This document shows, in pieces, positions 19,432 through 28,144 of a stretch of 64,000 nucleotides of DNA. The position numbers and the translations under genes are program-made. Under the pieces are notes generated by a model, which was not told the origin of the DNA, made no database searches, and was given only the letters and a program-made list of their open reading frames with translations. Location: positions 4,699,001-4,763,000 of the forward strand of contig NZ_CP136336.1 in assembly GCF_032681285.1 (NCBI RefSeq), in the 5' to 3' direction. Position 1 is the first letter of the stretch. Every line of letters begins with the position of its first letter. The stretch is from Piscinibacter gummiphilus. GTDB lineage: Bacteria > Pseudomonadota > Gammaproteobacteria > Burkholderiales > Burkholderiaceae_C.

Positions 19432-20202
19432 ATGAATGCACCGCTTGAATTTGCGTCACTCAAGAACCAGGTCTCCGAAGCAGAGTGGCAAACACGGGTG
19501 GACCTGGCCGCCGCCTACCGGCTGGTGGCCTTGTTCGGGTGGGACGACCTCGTCTTCACGCACATCTCGGCCCGCGTGCCCGGCGAGCCCGACAACTTCC
19601 TGATCAACCCCTACGGTCTCTTCTTCGAGGAGATCACCGCTTCCAGCCTGGTGAAGGTCGACCACCACGGCGAGAAGGTCAGCCCCTCGAAGTTCGACAT
19701 CAACCCGGCCGGCTTCGTGATCCACAGCGCGATCCACGAGGCTCGCCCCGAGGTCAACTGCGTGCTGCACACGCACACGCTGCACGGCGTGGCGGTGTCG
19801 GCGCAGAAGCGCGGCCTTCTGCCGCTGTCGCAACACTCCACGCTGCCGCTGAACCAGATCGCGTACCACGACTACGAAGGCATCGCGCTGCGCGACGACG
19901 AGAAGCCGCGTCTGTGCGCGAATCTCGGCAAGGCCAACTGCCTGATCCTGCGCAACCACGGCCTCCTGACCTGCGGCCGCTCGGTGGCCGAAGCCTTCCA
20001 GGGCATGTACATGCTCGAAGCCGCATGCCGCATGCAGATCCTGGCGCAGTCGGGGGGCGTGGAGCTCAACCACATCCCGCAAGACGTGGTCGAGTTGAAC
20101 ATGCAGCAAGCACGCGATGCCTCGCGCGGCCAGGGCTCCAACCTCGTGTGGCCGGGCCTCCTGCGCCGGCTCGACCGCCGCAACCCGGGTTATGACGCGT
20201 AA
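19432..20202 (+). CDS. Class II aldolase/adducin family protein
   Basis: A 256-aa zinc-dependent aldolase-fold protein. Metal ligands are His113 and His115 in HTHTLHG and the later His in RNHG; FTHISAR is conserved. Members cleave or epimerise phosphosugars or act on oxo-acids, and many unassigned ones occur in catabolic operons. AGGAG precedes the ATG. The D-2-hydroxyacid dehydrogenase gene follows by 34 nt, suggesting handling of a short oxo/hydroxy acid. Confidence 0.85.
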   Translation: MNAPLEFASLKNQVSEAEWQTRVDLAAAYRLVALFGWDDLVFTHISARVPGEPDNFLINPYGLFFEEITASSLVKVDHHGEKVSPSKFDINPAGFVIHSAIHEARPEVNCVLHTHTLHGVAVSAQKRGLLPLSQHSTLPLNQIAYHDYEGIALRDDEKPRLCANLGKANCLILRNHGLLTCGRSVAEAFQGMYMLEAACRMQILAQSGGVELNHIPQDVVELNMQQARDASRGQGSNLVWPGLLRRLDRRNPGYDA

Positions 20203-20236
20203 AGAAGGCGACGCATAAAGGGAACAGAAAGAGTCC

Positions 20237-21163
20237 ATGGCCATCCTGGTGCTGTCGAACCCTCTTCCGTCGGCACCGTTCGCCGCCGCTCTGCGCCAAG
20301 CCTCCGGGGGCATCCCGGTCTGGACCGAACAAGACAGTCCGCCGCCTGAAGCGGTGGAAGCCATCCTCGCGTGGCGCATGCGGCCGGGCATCCTGCCGCA
20401 GTACCCCAACCTGCGCGTGCTGTGCTCCACCGGCGCCGGTGCCGAGAAGCTGCTCGTCGACGACCTGCCCGAGCATGTGCCGGTCACGCGCGTGGTCGAC
20501 CCGATGCAAGGCGTCGAGATCGCGCAGTACGTGGTCGCGACCACACTGCAGTTCACGCGCGACCTCAAGCTCTACGCCGAACAGCAGGCGCGCGCCGAAT
20601 GGAAGCGCCACCCGGTGCGCACGGCGGTGCGCTGCCGTGTCGGGGTGATGGGCCTCGGCGCCGTGGGCCAAGCCATCGCGCGGGCCTTCCTGCCGCTCGG
20701 CTACCCGGTGGGGGGCTGGAGCCGCACGCCGCGTGAGGTGCCGGGCGTGGCCACCTTCGCAGGGATGGACGAGCTGCCCGAGTTCCTCTCGCAGGCCGAC
20801 ATCCTCGTCTGCGCACTGCCGCTCACCGACGAGACGCGCGGACTGCTGAACCACCACACGCTCGCGCAACTGCCGCGCGGCGCCTTCTTCGTCAACATCG
20901 GCCGGGGCGAGCAGGTGGTCGAGCCCGACCTGCGTGCGCTGCTCGACGGCGGCTACCTCGCCGGGGCCGCGCTCGACGTGTTCGAACGCGAGCCACCGCC
21001 ACCCGACAACTGGGTGTGGTCGCACCCGCAGGTGGTGGCCACGCCGCACATCGCCGCGCAGGCCTCGTTCGACACCGTGGCCCAGCAGTGCGTCGATGCG
21101 CTGCGCCGCGCACGCGACGGGCTGCCCCAGCCGCTCGCCGTCGACCGACAACGCGGTTACTGA
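20237..21163 (+). CDS. D-2-hydroxyacid dehydrogenase (GhrA-like)
   Basis: A 308-aa NAD(P)-dependent 2-hydroxyacid dehydrogenase resembling glyoxylate/hydroxypyruvate reductase A. The Rossmann motif is VGVMGLGAVGQAIARAF, the following ALPLTDETRGLLN and FVNIGRGEQVV are standard, and the catalytic His is in TPHIAAQAS. It would reduce a 2-oxoacid to a D-2-hydroxyacid. It is the second gene of an operon with an aldolase and a serine hydrolase. Confidence 0.88.
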   Translation: MAILVLSNPLPSAPFAAALRQASGGIPVWTEQDSPPPEAVEAILAWRMRPGILPQYPNLRVLCSTGAGAEKLLVDDLPEHVPVTRVVDPMQGVEIAQYVVATTLQFTRDLKLYAEQQARAEWKRHPVRTAVRCRVGVMGLGAVGQAIARAFLPLGYPVGGWSRTPREVPGVATFAGMDELPEFLSQADILVCALPLTDETRGLLNHHTLAQLPRGAFFVNIGRGEQVVEPDLRALLDGGYLAGAALDVFEREPPPPDNWVWSHPQVVATPHIAAQASFDTVAQQCVDALRRARDGLPQPLAVDRQRGY

Positions 21164-21198
21164 CGCTCAACCCCACGACAAGACAGGAGACAAAGCCG

Positions 21199-22497
21199 AT
21201 GACGATTTCCCACTCGACCTTGCGACGCACCCTCCTGGCCACCTTCGCCACGAGCGCCATGCTGGTGGCCGGCTGCGCCACCCCGGGCGCCAGCGACGGT
21301 GGCAAGACCCCCGGCACGATGAACGCCGCCGCGCTGCAGAAGCTCGACGAGCTCGTGACCCGCGACGCCGCCGCCGGCCGACTGCCGGGCGCGGTGATCG
21401 TGCTCTACCGCGACGGCAAGGTCGTGCACGAGCGCGCCATCGGCGTGCGCAACCCGCAGGCATCGTCGCCGATGACGGCGGATTCGATCTTCCGCATCTA
21501 CTCGATGAGCAAGCCCATCGTCTCGGTGGGCACGATGATGCTGGTCGAAGACGGCAAGGTGCAGCTGCAGGCGCCGATCTCGCGCTACCTGCCCGAGTTC
21601 AAGGACCTGAAGCTCGGCGTCGAGAAGAAGGACGCAAGCGGCAACCCGGTGCTCGAGCTCGTGCCCTCGCCGCGCCAGCCCACCGTGCAGGACCTGGTGC
21701 GCCACACCTCGGGCCTGACCTACGGCGTGTTCGGCAAGTCGCTCGTGAAGAGCGAGTACCTCAAGGCCGGCGTCGAGGGCGTGAACCTCAGCAACACCGA
21801 GTTCGCGAAGCGCATCGCCACCATGCCGCTGGCCTACGTGCCCGGCACGACCTGGGAATACAGCCGCTCGACCGACGTGCTGGGCGCGCTGATCGAGCGT
21901 GTGTCGGGCCAGACGCTCGGCGCCTACCTGCAGCAGCGCATCCTCGGGCCCTTGGGCATGAAGGACAGCGGCTTCCACGTGCCCGCCGACAAGCTCGGCC
22001 GCATCGCCGAGCCCTACAAGGTCGACCCCGACAGCAAGCAGCCCGTCAACCTGATCGACATCACCAAGCCGCCGGTCTATGAATCGGGCGGCGGCGGCAT
22101 GGTCTCCACCGCGGCCGACTACCTGCGCTTCTGCCGGATGATGTTGAACGGCGGCGAGCTCGACGGCGTGCGCATCCTCTCGCCCAAGACCGTGGCCTCC
22201 ATGATGAGCGACCACCTGGGCGAAGACGTGATCCGCACGAGCCGCATCCCCGGCACCACCACCGGCTACCTGCCGGGCCCGGGCTACGGCTTCGGCCTGG
22301 GCTTCGCGGTGCGCCTGGCCCCCGGCGAATCGGCCAGCGCGAGCAGCGTGGGCGAATCCAACTGGGGCGGCTTCGGCGGCACCGCGTTCTGGATCGACCC
22401 GAAGGAAAAGCTCATTGCCATCTGGATGATGCAGGCACCGGGGCAGCGCGAGCACTACCGCGCGGTGTTCCGCAACATGGTCTACGGCGCGTTCTGA
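21199..22497 (+). CDS. EstB-like serine hydrolase (class C beta-lactamase fold), lipoprotein
   Basis: A 432-aa protein of the beta-lactamase/esterase VIII family. The lipobox is LVAGC with Cys26, so it is probably membrane-anchored and periplasmic. The SxxK nucleophile motif is Ser102-Met-Ser-Lys105 in YSMSKP, and the Tyr motif is in WEYSRSTDVLG. Such enzymes hydrolyse esters or lactones rather than beta-lactams. AGGAGA lies before the ATG at 21199; a longer frame upstream is not used. It may release the acid imported by the next gene's binding protein. Confidence 0.87.
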   Translation: MTISHSTLRRTLLATFATSAMLVAGCATPGASDGGKTPGTMNAAALQKLDELVTRDAAAGRLPGAVIVLYRDGKVVHERAIGVRNPQASSPMTADSIFRIYSMSKPIVSVGTMMLVEDGKVQLQAPISRYLPEFKDLKLGVEKKDASGNPVLELVPSPRQPTVQDLVRHTSGLTYGVFGKSLVKSEYLKAGVEGVNLSNTEFAKRIATMPLAYVPGTTWEYSRSTDVLGALIERVSGQTLGAYLQQRILGPLGMKDSGFHVPADKLGRIAEPYKVDPDSKQPVNLIDITKPPVYESGGGGMVSTAADYLRFCRMMLNGGELDGVRILSPKTVASMMSDHLGEDVIRTSRIPGTTTGYLPGPGYGFGLGFAVRLAPGESASASSVGESNWGGFGGTAFWIDPKEKLIAIWMMQAPGQREHYRAVFRNMVYGAF

Positions 22498-22507
22498 GGA
22501 GGCCCGC

Positions 22508-23716
22508 ATGAAGCTCAAGACGCTCGCCCTCGGCTGTGCGCTGGCTGCCTCCTCGCTCGCCCACGCGCAAGGCATCTCGGACGACAAGGTGAAGATCGGC
22601 CTGATCCTCGACATGTCGGGCCTGTATTCCGACATCACCGGCCCCAACCTCGTCACCGCCGTGAAGATGGCCGTCGACGACTACGGCGGCAAGGTGCTCG
22701 GCAAGCCCATCGAGGTGCTGGCCGCCGACCACCAGAACAAGGCCGACATCGCGGCCAACAAGGCGCGCGAGTGGTACGACGTCGAGAAACTCGACGCCGT
22801 GCTTGACGTGGCCGCCAGCGCGCCCGCCCTCGCGGTCGCGACCGTCGCGAAGGAGAAGAACAAGATCGCCGTCTTCACCTCGCCCGGCGCCTCGCGCCTG
22901 ACCAATGAAGCCTGCACGCCGGTCACCGTCCACTACACCTACGACACCTACGCGCTGGCCAACGTGACCGGCAAGGCGGTGGTGCAGAACGGCGGCGACA
23001 CCTGGTTCTTCCTGGTCGCCGACTACGCCTTCGGCTCGGTGCTGGAGAAGGACACGTCGGACGTGGTGAAGGCCGGTGGCGGCAAGGTGCTGGGCTCGGT
23101 GCGCCACCCCTTGAGCGCGTCCGACTTCTCGTCGTACATGCTGAAGGCGCAGGGCTCGGGCGCGAAGATCATCGGCTTGGCCAATGCGGGCGGCGACACC
23201 ATCAACGCCATCAAGGCGGCGAAGGAATTCGGCCTCACCGCCTCGGGCAAGCAGCAGCTCGCGGGCCTCCTGATGTTCATCAACGATGTGCACAGCCTGG
23301 GCCTGCCGGCCACGCAAGGGATGATGCTCAGCGCCGGCTGGTACTGGGACCTGAACCCCGAGACCCGTGCCTGGGCCAAGCGCTTCTTCGAGAAGACCAA
23401 GAAGATGCCCAACATGGCCCAGGCCGGCGCCTACTCGGCCACGCTGCACTACCTGAACGCGGTGAAGGCGGCCGGCACCGACGCCACCGAGCCGGTGATG
23501 GCGAAGATGAAGTCGATGCCCATCAACGACATGTTCGCGAAGAACGGCCGCATCCGCGAAGACGGGCGCATGGTGCACGACATGTACCTGTTCCAGGTGA
23601 AGAAGCCGTCCGAGTCGAAGTCGCCGTGGGACTACTACGCCCTCAAGGGCACGGTGCCGGCCGACCAGGCGTTCACACCGCTCGCATCGAGCGCTTGTCC
23701 CCTCGTCAAGAAATGA
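22508..23716 (+). CDS. LivK-type ABC transporter substrate-binding protein, orphan
   Basis: A 402-aa Peripla_BP_6 protein with a signal peptide ending AHAQ and the segments VKIGLILDMSGLYSDITGPN and SLSADFSSYMLK-like DFSSYMLKAQGSGAKII. These proteins bind amino acids, amides or aromatic acids. No livHMGF genes are near, so it must use permeases encoded elsewhere. It starts 10 nt after the EstB-like gene and overlaps the cyclase gene by 4 nt (ATGA). Confidence 0.9.
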   Translation: MKLKTLALGCALAASSLAHAQGISDDKVKIGLILDMSGLYSDITGPNLVTAVKMAVDDYGGKVLGKPIEVLAADHQNKADIAANKAREWYDVEKLDAVLDVAASAPALAVATVAKEKNKIAVFTSPGASRLTNEACTPVTVHYTYDTYALANVTGKAVVQNGGDTWFFLVADYAFGSVLEKDTSDVVKAGGGKVLGSVRHPLSASDFSSYMLKAQGSGAKIIGLANAGGDTINAIKAAKEFGLTASGKQQLAGLLMFINDVHSLGLPATQGMMLSAGWYWDLNPETRAWAKRFFEKTKKMPNMAQAGAYSATLHYLNAVKAAGTDATEPVMAKMKSMPINDMFAKNGRIREDGRMVHDMYLFQVKKPSESKSPWDYYALKGTVPADQAFTPLASSACPLVKK

Positions 23717-24765
23717 GCACCTCCACCCGCTGGAAAAAACGCCCCGAAGGTTCGACCTGGGGCGACTTCGGCCCCGACGACCAACTGGGCCGCCTGAATT
23801 TGCTCACCCCCGAGAAGGTGAAGCAGGGCGTGGCCGAAGTGAAGGAAGGCCTTGCCTTCGGCCTGAGCCTGCCGCTCGACTACCCCGGTGGCGCGAAGCT
23901 CAACCCGCGCCGCAAGCCGCCCGACCTGCGCCCCACCGACCTGAGCGGCGACCCGTTCATGAACATGCCGCTGCGCCGCTTCGACAAGCGCAACACCGAC
24001 GTGGTCTGCGACGACCAGGTCAACATCACGCTGCAGTACTCCACGCAATGGGACACCTTCGCGCACGTCGGCTCGTGGTTCGATGCCGACGGCGATGGCG
24101 AGCCGGAGAAGGTCTACTACAACGGCTTCCGTGCGCATGAAGACGTGCTCGGCCCCGGCGACCTGAAGCTCGCGTCTTGCGGCTGTGGCGAAGGCGGCTC
24201 GTATGCGCTCAAGCTCGGCGTCGAGACCTTCGCGGTGAAGGCCATACAGGGCCGCGGCGTGCTCGTGAACCTGCACGCCCACATCGGCAACACGCGCGAG
24301 CGGGTCGGCTACGAGCAGCTCATGCGCATCCTCGACGCCGACAAGGTGGCGGTCGAGAAAGGCGACATGCTGCTCTTCTACACCGGCTTCGCCGACGTCA
24401 TCCTCTCGATGAACAAAGGGCCCGACATGAAGGTGCTCAACAATGCGTGCGCCACGCTCGACGGCCGCGACGAGAAGCTCCTGCAATGGGTCACCGACAG
24501 CGGCGTGGCCGCGCTCATCGCCGACAACTACGCCGTCGAGGCCTACCCCGCGCGTGACACCGAAGGCGATGCCGAGCGCGCCGCCCTGCCCCTGCACGAA
24601 CACTGCCTCTTCAAGCTGGGCGTGCCGCTGGGCGAACTGTGGTTCCTCACGGACCTCGCCACTTGGCTGCGCGCCCACAATCGTTCGCGTTTCCTGCTCA
24701 CCGCCCCGCCGCTGCGGCTGCCGGGCGCGGTGGGGTCTCCCGTGACGGCCGTTGCCACCGTCTGA
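23713..24765 (+). CDS. Cyclase-family (kynurenine formamidase-like) metal hydrolase
   Basis: A 350-aa member of the cyclase family. It contains QYSTQWDTFAHVGSWFD, the variant of the HxGTHxD metal motif found in the longer about 320-350-aa subfamily, and GDMLLFYTGF. The family hydrolyses amides or lactones (formylkynurenine, isatin). The ATG overlaps the binding-protein stop (ATGA). Its place between a binding protein and a CoA ligase suggests ring- or amide-opening of an imported compound before CoA activation. Confidence 0.85.
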   Translation: MSTSTRWKKRPEGSTWGDFGPDDQLGRLNLLTPEKVKQGVAEVKEGLAFGLSLPLDYPGGAKLNPRRKPPDLRPTDLSGDPFMNMPLRRFDKRNTDVVCDDQVNITLQYSTQWDTFAHVGSWFDADGDGEPEKVYYNGFRAHEDVLGPGDLKLASCGCGEGGSYALKLGVETFAVKAIQGRGVLVNLHAHIGNTRERVGYEQLMRILDADKVAVEKGDMLLFYTGFADVILSMNKGPDMKVLNNACATLDGRDEKLLQWVTDSGVAALIADNYAVEAYPARDTEGDAERAALPLHEHCLFKLGVPLGELWFLTDLATWLRAHNRSRFLLTAPPLRLPGAVGSPVTAVATV

Positions 24766-24790
24766 TTTCTACCTCTCTCGCTCTCTGCCC

Positions 24791-26362
24791 ATGGACCCGA
24801 TCGCTGCCCCCTTCGAAAAAGACTTCGGCGTCATCGCCGACCGAGTGCGCGCCCACGCCAAGCGCGACCCGAACCACCTCGCCCTCGTCGACAAGACCGC
24901 AAGCGTCACCTACGCCCAGCTCGACGCGATGATGGACCGCGTGGCCGCCGCACTGAAGCGCGATGGCATCAAGCCGCAGCAGGCGATTGCGATCTGCGCG
25001 TATTCGTCGGTGCACTACGCGGCGATCTTCCTCGGCGCGCTGCGCGCCGGCGTGGTGGTGGCCCCGCTCGCCCCCGGTTCGACGCCCGAGCAGCTGCAAG
25101 GCATGCTGACCGACGCCGACGCGAAGATCCTCTTCACCGAAGAAGCGACGGGCGAAGCGGTGAAGGCCGCCGAAGAGCTCGGCATCCCGCGCGTCTCGCT
25201 CGACGGCTCGCCGGTCGGGAAGCAACTCGTCGATTGGGTCGCCCCTGCCGGCACCACCTTCAAGGAAGTGAAGCCGAAGCCCGACTGGGCCTTCAACATC
25301 ATCTATTCCTCGGGCACCACCGGCACGCCCAAGGGCATCGTGCAGCCGCACAAGATGCGCTGGGCCCATGTGCGCCGCGGCGGCGATGCCTACCAATACG
25401 GGCCGGGCGGCACCACCATCCTCGCCACACCGCTGTATTCCAACACCACGCTCGTCGTCTTCTTCCCGACCATCGCCTGGGGCGGCACCGTGGTGCTGAT
25501 GCCAAAGTTCGACGCCAAGGGCTACCTCGAACTGGCGCAGAAGCACCGCGTGACGCACACCATGCTCGTGCCGGTGCAGTACTCGCGCATCATGGCCGTG
25601 CCCGAGTTCGACTCGTTCGACCTCTCGAGCTTCAAGTTCAAGTTCTGCACCAGCGCGCCCTTCGGCGCCGCGCTCAAGGCCGACATCCTGAAACGCTGGC
25701 CGGGTGGCCTGGTCGAGTTCTACGGCATGACCGAAGGCGGCGGCACCTGCATCCTGGAAGCGCACACCTACCCGAACAAGCTGCACACCGTGGGCAAGCC
25801 CGCCGAGGGCCACGACATCCGCCTGATCGACGAGCACGGCAAGGTCGTGCCGCAAGGCGAGATGGGCGAGGTGGTGGGCAAGAGCGTCTCGATGATGACC
25901 GGCTACCACCAGCAGCCGGGCAAGACACGCGACGCCGAGTGGTACAGCCCCGAGGGCGAGCGCTTCATCCGCACCGGTGACGTGGGCCGCTTCGACGAAG
26001 ACGGCTTCCTCACGCTGATGGACCGCAAGAAGGACATGATCATCAGCGGCGGCTTCAACATCTACCCGAGCGACCTCGAAGCGGTGATGCGCCAGCATGC
26101 CGCCGTGGCCGACGTGGCGGTGGTGGGCGTGCCCTCCGACGCCTGGGGCGAGACGCCGGTGGCCTACGTGGTCAAGAAGCCCGGCGAGCCCATCACCGAG
26201 CAGGCGCTGCAGGACTGGTTCGCGCACCAGGTCGGCAAGACGCAGCGGCTCTCGGCGGTGCACTACATCGACGAGCTGCCGCGCAGCGCCATCGGCAAGG
26301 TGCTCAAGCGCGAGCTGCGCGACAAGCATGTCGCGGAGTCCAAGCCGCACATCGTGGCTTGA
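24791..26362 (+). CDS. AMP-forming acyl-CoA ligase
   Basis: A 523-aa ANL ligase. The P-loop is YSSGTTGTPKGI (172-183), the A5 region is FYGMTEGGG, and the end has RTGDVGRFDEDGFLTLMDRKKDMII with the C-terminal catalytic Lys in SAIGKVLKRELR. It begins 25 nt after the cyclase gene and is the last gene of this unit. The acid substrate is unknown; aryl or short-chain acids are possible. Confidence 0.9.
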   Translation: MDPIAAPFEKDFGVIADRVRAHAKRDPNHLALVDKTASVTYAQLDAMMDRVAAALKRDGIKPQQAIAICAYSSVHYAAIFLGALRAGVVVAPLAPGSTPEQLQGMLTDADAKILFTEEATGEAVKAAEELGIPRVSLDGSPVGKQLVDWVAPAGTTFKEVKPKPDWAFNIIYSSGTTGTPKGIVQPHKMRWAHVRRGGDAYQYGPGGTTILATPLYSNTTLVVFFPTIAWGGTVVLMPKFDAKGYLELAQKHRVTHTMLVPVQYSRIMAVPEFDSFDLSSFKFKFCTSAPFGAALKADILKRWPGGLVEFYGMTEGGGTCILEAHTYPNKLHTVGKPAEGHDIRLIDEHGKVVPQGEMGEVVGKSVSMMTGYHQQPGKTRDAEWYSPEGERFIRTGDVGRFDEDGFLTLMDRKKDMIISGGFNIYPSDLEAVMRQHAAVADVAVVGVPSDAWGETPVAYVVKKPGEPITEQALQDWFAHQVGKTQRLSAVHYIDELPRSAIGKVLKRELRDKHVAESKPHIVA

Positions 26363-26364
26363 AC

Positions 26365-26479
26365 GTGCGCATCGATTCGCTGGACGAACTGGCCGGCCTC
26401 TACGGCGAGCCCAGCCCGCGGGCGACTCGTCAGCACCGATGAGATCTACCTGATCGAGCGCTACAAGGCCGCCCTCTGA
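26365..26479 (+). pseudogene. Remnant of a pyridoxamine 5'-phosphate oxidase-family gene
   Basis: A GTG start 2 nt after the ligase stop encodes VRIDSLDELAGLYGEPSPRATR, very like the N-terminus of about 200-aa FMN-binding PPOX-family proteins (MSMEG_1061/DR2398 type). It then ends at a TGA (26440). In another frame, LVSTDEIYLIERYKAAL ends at 26479 and looks like a protein C-terminus. The simplest reading is an internal deletion of several hundred bp joining both ends out of frame. The assignment rests on remembered family sequence. Confidence 0.5.
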
Positions 26480-26504
26480 CGAGCCCCTGTGCGGGCAAGG
26501 CCCG

Positions 26505-26533
26505 TTGACGATCCATACACATATCTGTAGCCT
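26505..26533 (+). promoter_or_regulatory. Predicted promoter of the carboxylesterase operon
   Basis: TTGACG (26505-26510), 17-bp spacer, TAGCCT (26528-26533). The predicted start falls inside the palindrome at 26536-26549. A half-site ATATCTG lies in the spacer (26521-26527). Confidence 0.45.
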
Positions 26534-26535
26534 TA

Positions 26536-26549
26536 TCAGATATATCTGA
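26536..26549. promoter_or_regulatory. Perfect 14-bp palindromic operator
   Basis: TCAGATATATCTGA lies 20 bp before the carboxylesterase ATG. Its right half ATATCTG also occurs 21 bp upstream (26521-26527), two helical turns away. A repressor site is likely; the TetR gene at 32119 is a candidate. Confidence 0.6.
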
Positions 26550-26569
26550 AGATCGTTCCAAGGCGGGCC

Positions 26570-28135
26570 ATGACAGACTCTTCCATCGACGCTCCGATCG
26601 TCGAGACCACCCTCGGCCGGGTGCGCGGCAGCGCACGTGCGGGCGGCGGCCTCTTCTTTCGCGGCATTCCCTACGCAGCCGACACCGCCGGCGCCCACCG
26701 TTTCCTGCCGCCGCAACCGGCCACGCCGTGGAGCGGTGTGCGCGAGGCCACGGCCTACGGCTCGAGCTGCCCGCAGATCGTCACGCCGCGCACGCGCATC
26801 TTCCAGTGGCTCGCGAGCGACGCACCGCTCGGCGAAGACTGCCTCGTGCTCAACGTCGACACGCCCGCGGCCGATGCGCGCAAGCGCCCGGTGATGGTCT
26901 ACCTGCACGGCGGCGCGTTCGCGCTCGGCTCGGGCAGCTCGCAGGTGTACGACGGCGCCTCGCTCACGCAGCGTGAAGACGTGGTGCTCGTCACCGTCAA
27001 CCACCGGCTCAACCTCTTCGGCTACCTCACGCCGCTGGCGAACAGCGACCCACGTTTCGCGGACGCCGGGAACGCCGGCATGCTCGACCTCGTGGCCGCG
27101 CTGCGCTGGGTGCGCGACAACATCGCGCGCTTCGGCGGCGACCCCGATTGCGTGACGATCTTCGGCCAGTCGGGCGGGGGCGCGAAGGTCGCGATCCTGA
27201 TGGCGATGGCAGAAGCGCAAGGCCTGTTCCACCGCGCCATCGTGCAGAGCTCGTCGTCGGGCTTTCGCGTGCAGCCGCGCGAGGAATGCGAAGCGGCCAC
27301 GCGCAAGCTGTTCCAGAAGCTCGAGCTGCCCGAGGGCGACTTCACCGCGCTGCAGGCGGTGCCGAGCGCGACGCTGCTGCATGCGATGCAGTCGGTGATC
27401 GGCGCCAGCGGCGGGCAAGACAGCTTCCGCCCGGTGATCGACGGCCGCACGCTCAAGCGCCACCCATTCCACCCCACTGCACCCGAGGTGTCGGCGAGCG
27501 TGCCGCTGATGATCGGCCACACGCGCACCGAAGCCACCTTCTTCCTCGCGGCCGACCCGAGCAACTTCACCGTCGACGGCGACGAGGCCCGCAAGCGCAT
27601 CAAACGTTTCCTCCGCGTCGACGAGTCACAGGCCGAGGCCGTGCTCGCGGTCTACGAGCGCGAACACCCGAAGGCGCCCGGCAGCGAGTTGCTCGCCTAC
27701 ATCGCGAGCGACTACCTCTACCGCCTCAACAACATCACCGGCGCCGAGCAGAAGGTGAAGCAGGGCACCGCCCCGGTCTACGCCTACGAGTTCGCGTGGA
27801 AGAGCGCGGTGCTGGGCGGCAAGTTCATGTCGCCGCACACGGCTGAGATCCCGTTCGTGTTCGGCAATGTCGCGCTCGCCCACGCCTTCACTGGCGACGG
27901 GCCCGAGCTGCCGAAGCTCGAGCGACAGGTGATGAAGGCCTGGACGCAGTTCGCGCGCACCGGCAACCCGCAGCACGACGAGCTGCCAGCGTGGCCCACC
28001 TACTCGCTCGACGAGCGCGCGACGATGGTCTTCTCGGCCGACACGCAGGTCGTGAACGACCCGCGCGGCGCCGAACGCACGGCCATCGCCCAGATCCCCG
28101 CCTTCCACCCCGGCAGTTCGCTGTATGCGCGCTGA
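26570..28135 (+). CDS. Type B carboxylesterase
   Basis: A 521-aa alpha/beta hydrolase of the carboxylesterase type B family. The oxyanion-hole motif is YLHGGAFALGSG (111-122), DCLVLNV is at 90-96, and the nucleophile elbow is FGQSGGG with Ser201 (usually GESAGG). No signal peptide is visible, so it is probably cytoplasmic. It begins a new unit behind its own promoter and palindrome; the CoA-transferase gene follows by 9 nt. It likely frees an acid or alcohol from an ester. Confidence 0.9.
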   Translation: MTDSSIDAPIVETTLGRVRGSARAGGGLFFRGIPYAADTAGAHRFLPPQPATPWSGVREATAYGSSCPQIVTPRTRIFQWLASDAPLGEDCLVLNVDTPAADARKRPVMVYLHGGAFALGSGSSQVYDGASLTQREDVVLVTVNHRLNLFGYLTPLANSDPRFADAGNAGMLDLVAALRWVRDNIARFGGDPDCVTIFGQSGGGAKVAILMAMAEAQGLFHRAIVQSSSSGFRVQPREECEAATRKLFQKLELPEGDFTALQAVPSATLLHAMQSVIGASGGQDSFRPVIDGRTLKRHPFHPTAPEVSASVPLMIGHTRTEATFFLAADPSNFTVDGDEARKRIKRFLRVDESQAEAVLAVYEREHPKAPGSELLAYIASDYLYRLNNITGAEQKVKQGTAPVYAYEFAWKSAVLGGKFMSPHTAEIPFVFGNVALAHAFTGDGPELPKLERQVMKAWTQFARTGNPQHDELPAWPTYSLDERATMVFSADTQVVNDPRGAERTAIAQIPAFHPGSSLYAR

Positions 28136-28144
28136 GCATCAACC

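Noticed and set aside
21199..22497. Beta-lactamase resistance gene
   Set aside because: The protein is a lipoprotein of the esterase VIII/EstB type in a catabolic operon, without the class C signature around the Tyr motif.
24698..27520. 940-codon minus-strand frame across ligase and carboxylesterase
   Set aside because: Shadow of two well-supported plus-strand genes and of the promoter region.
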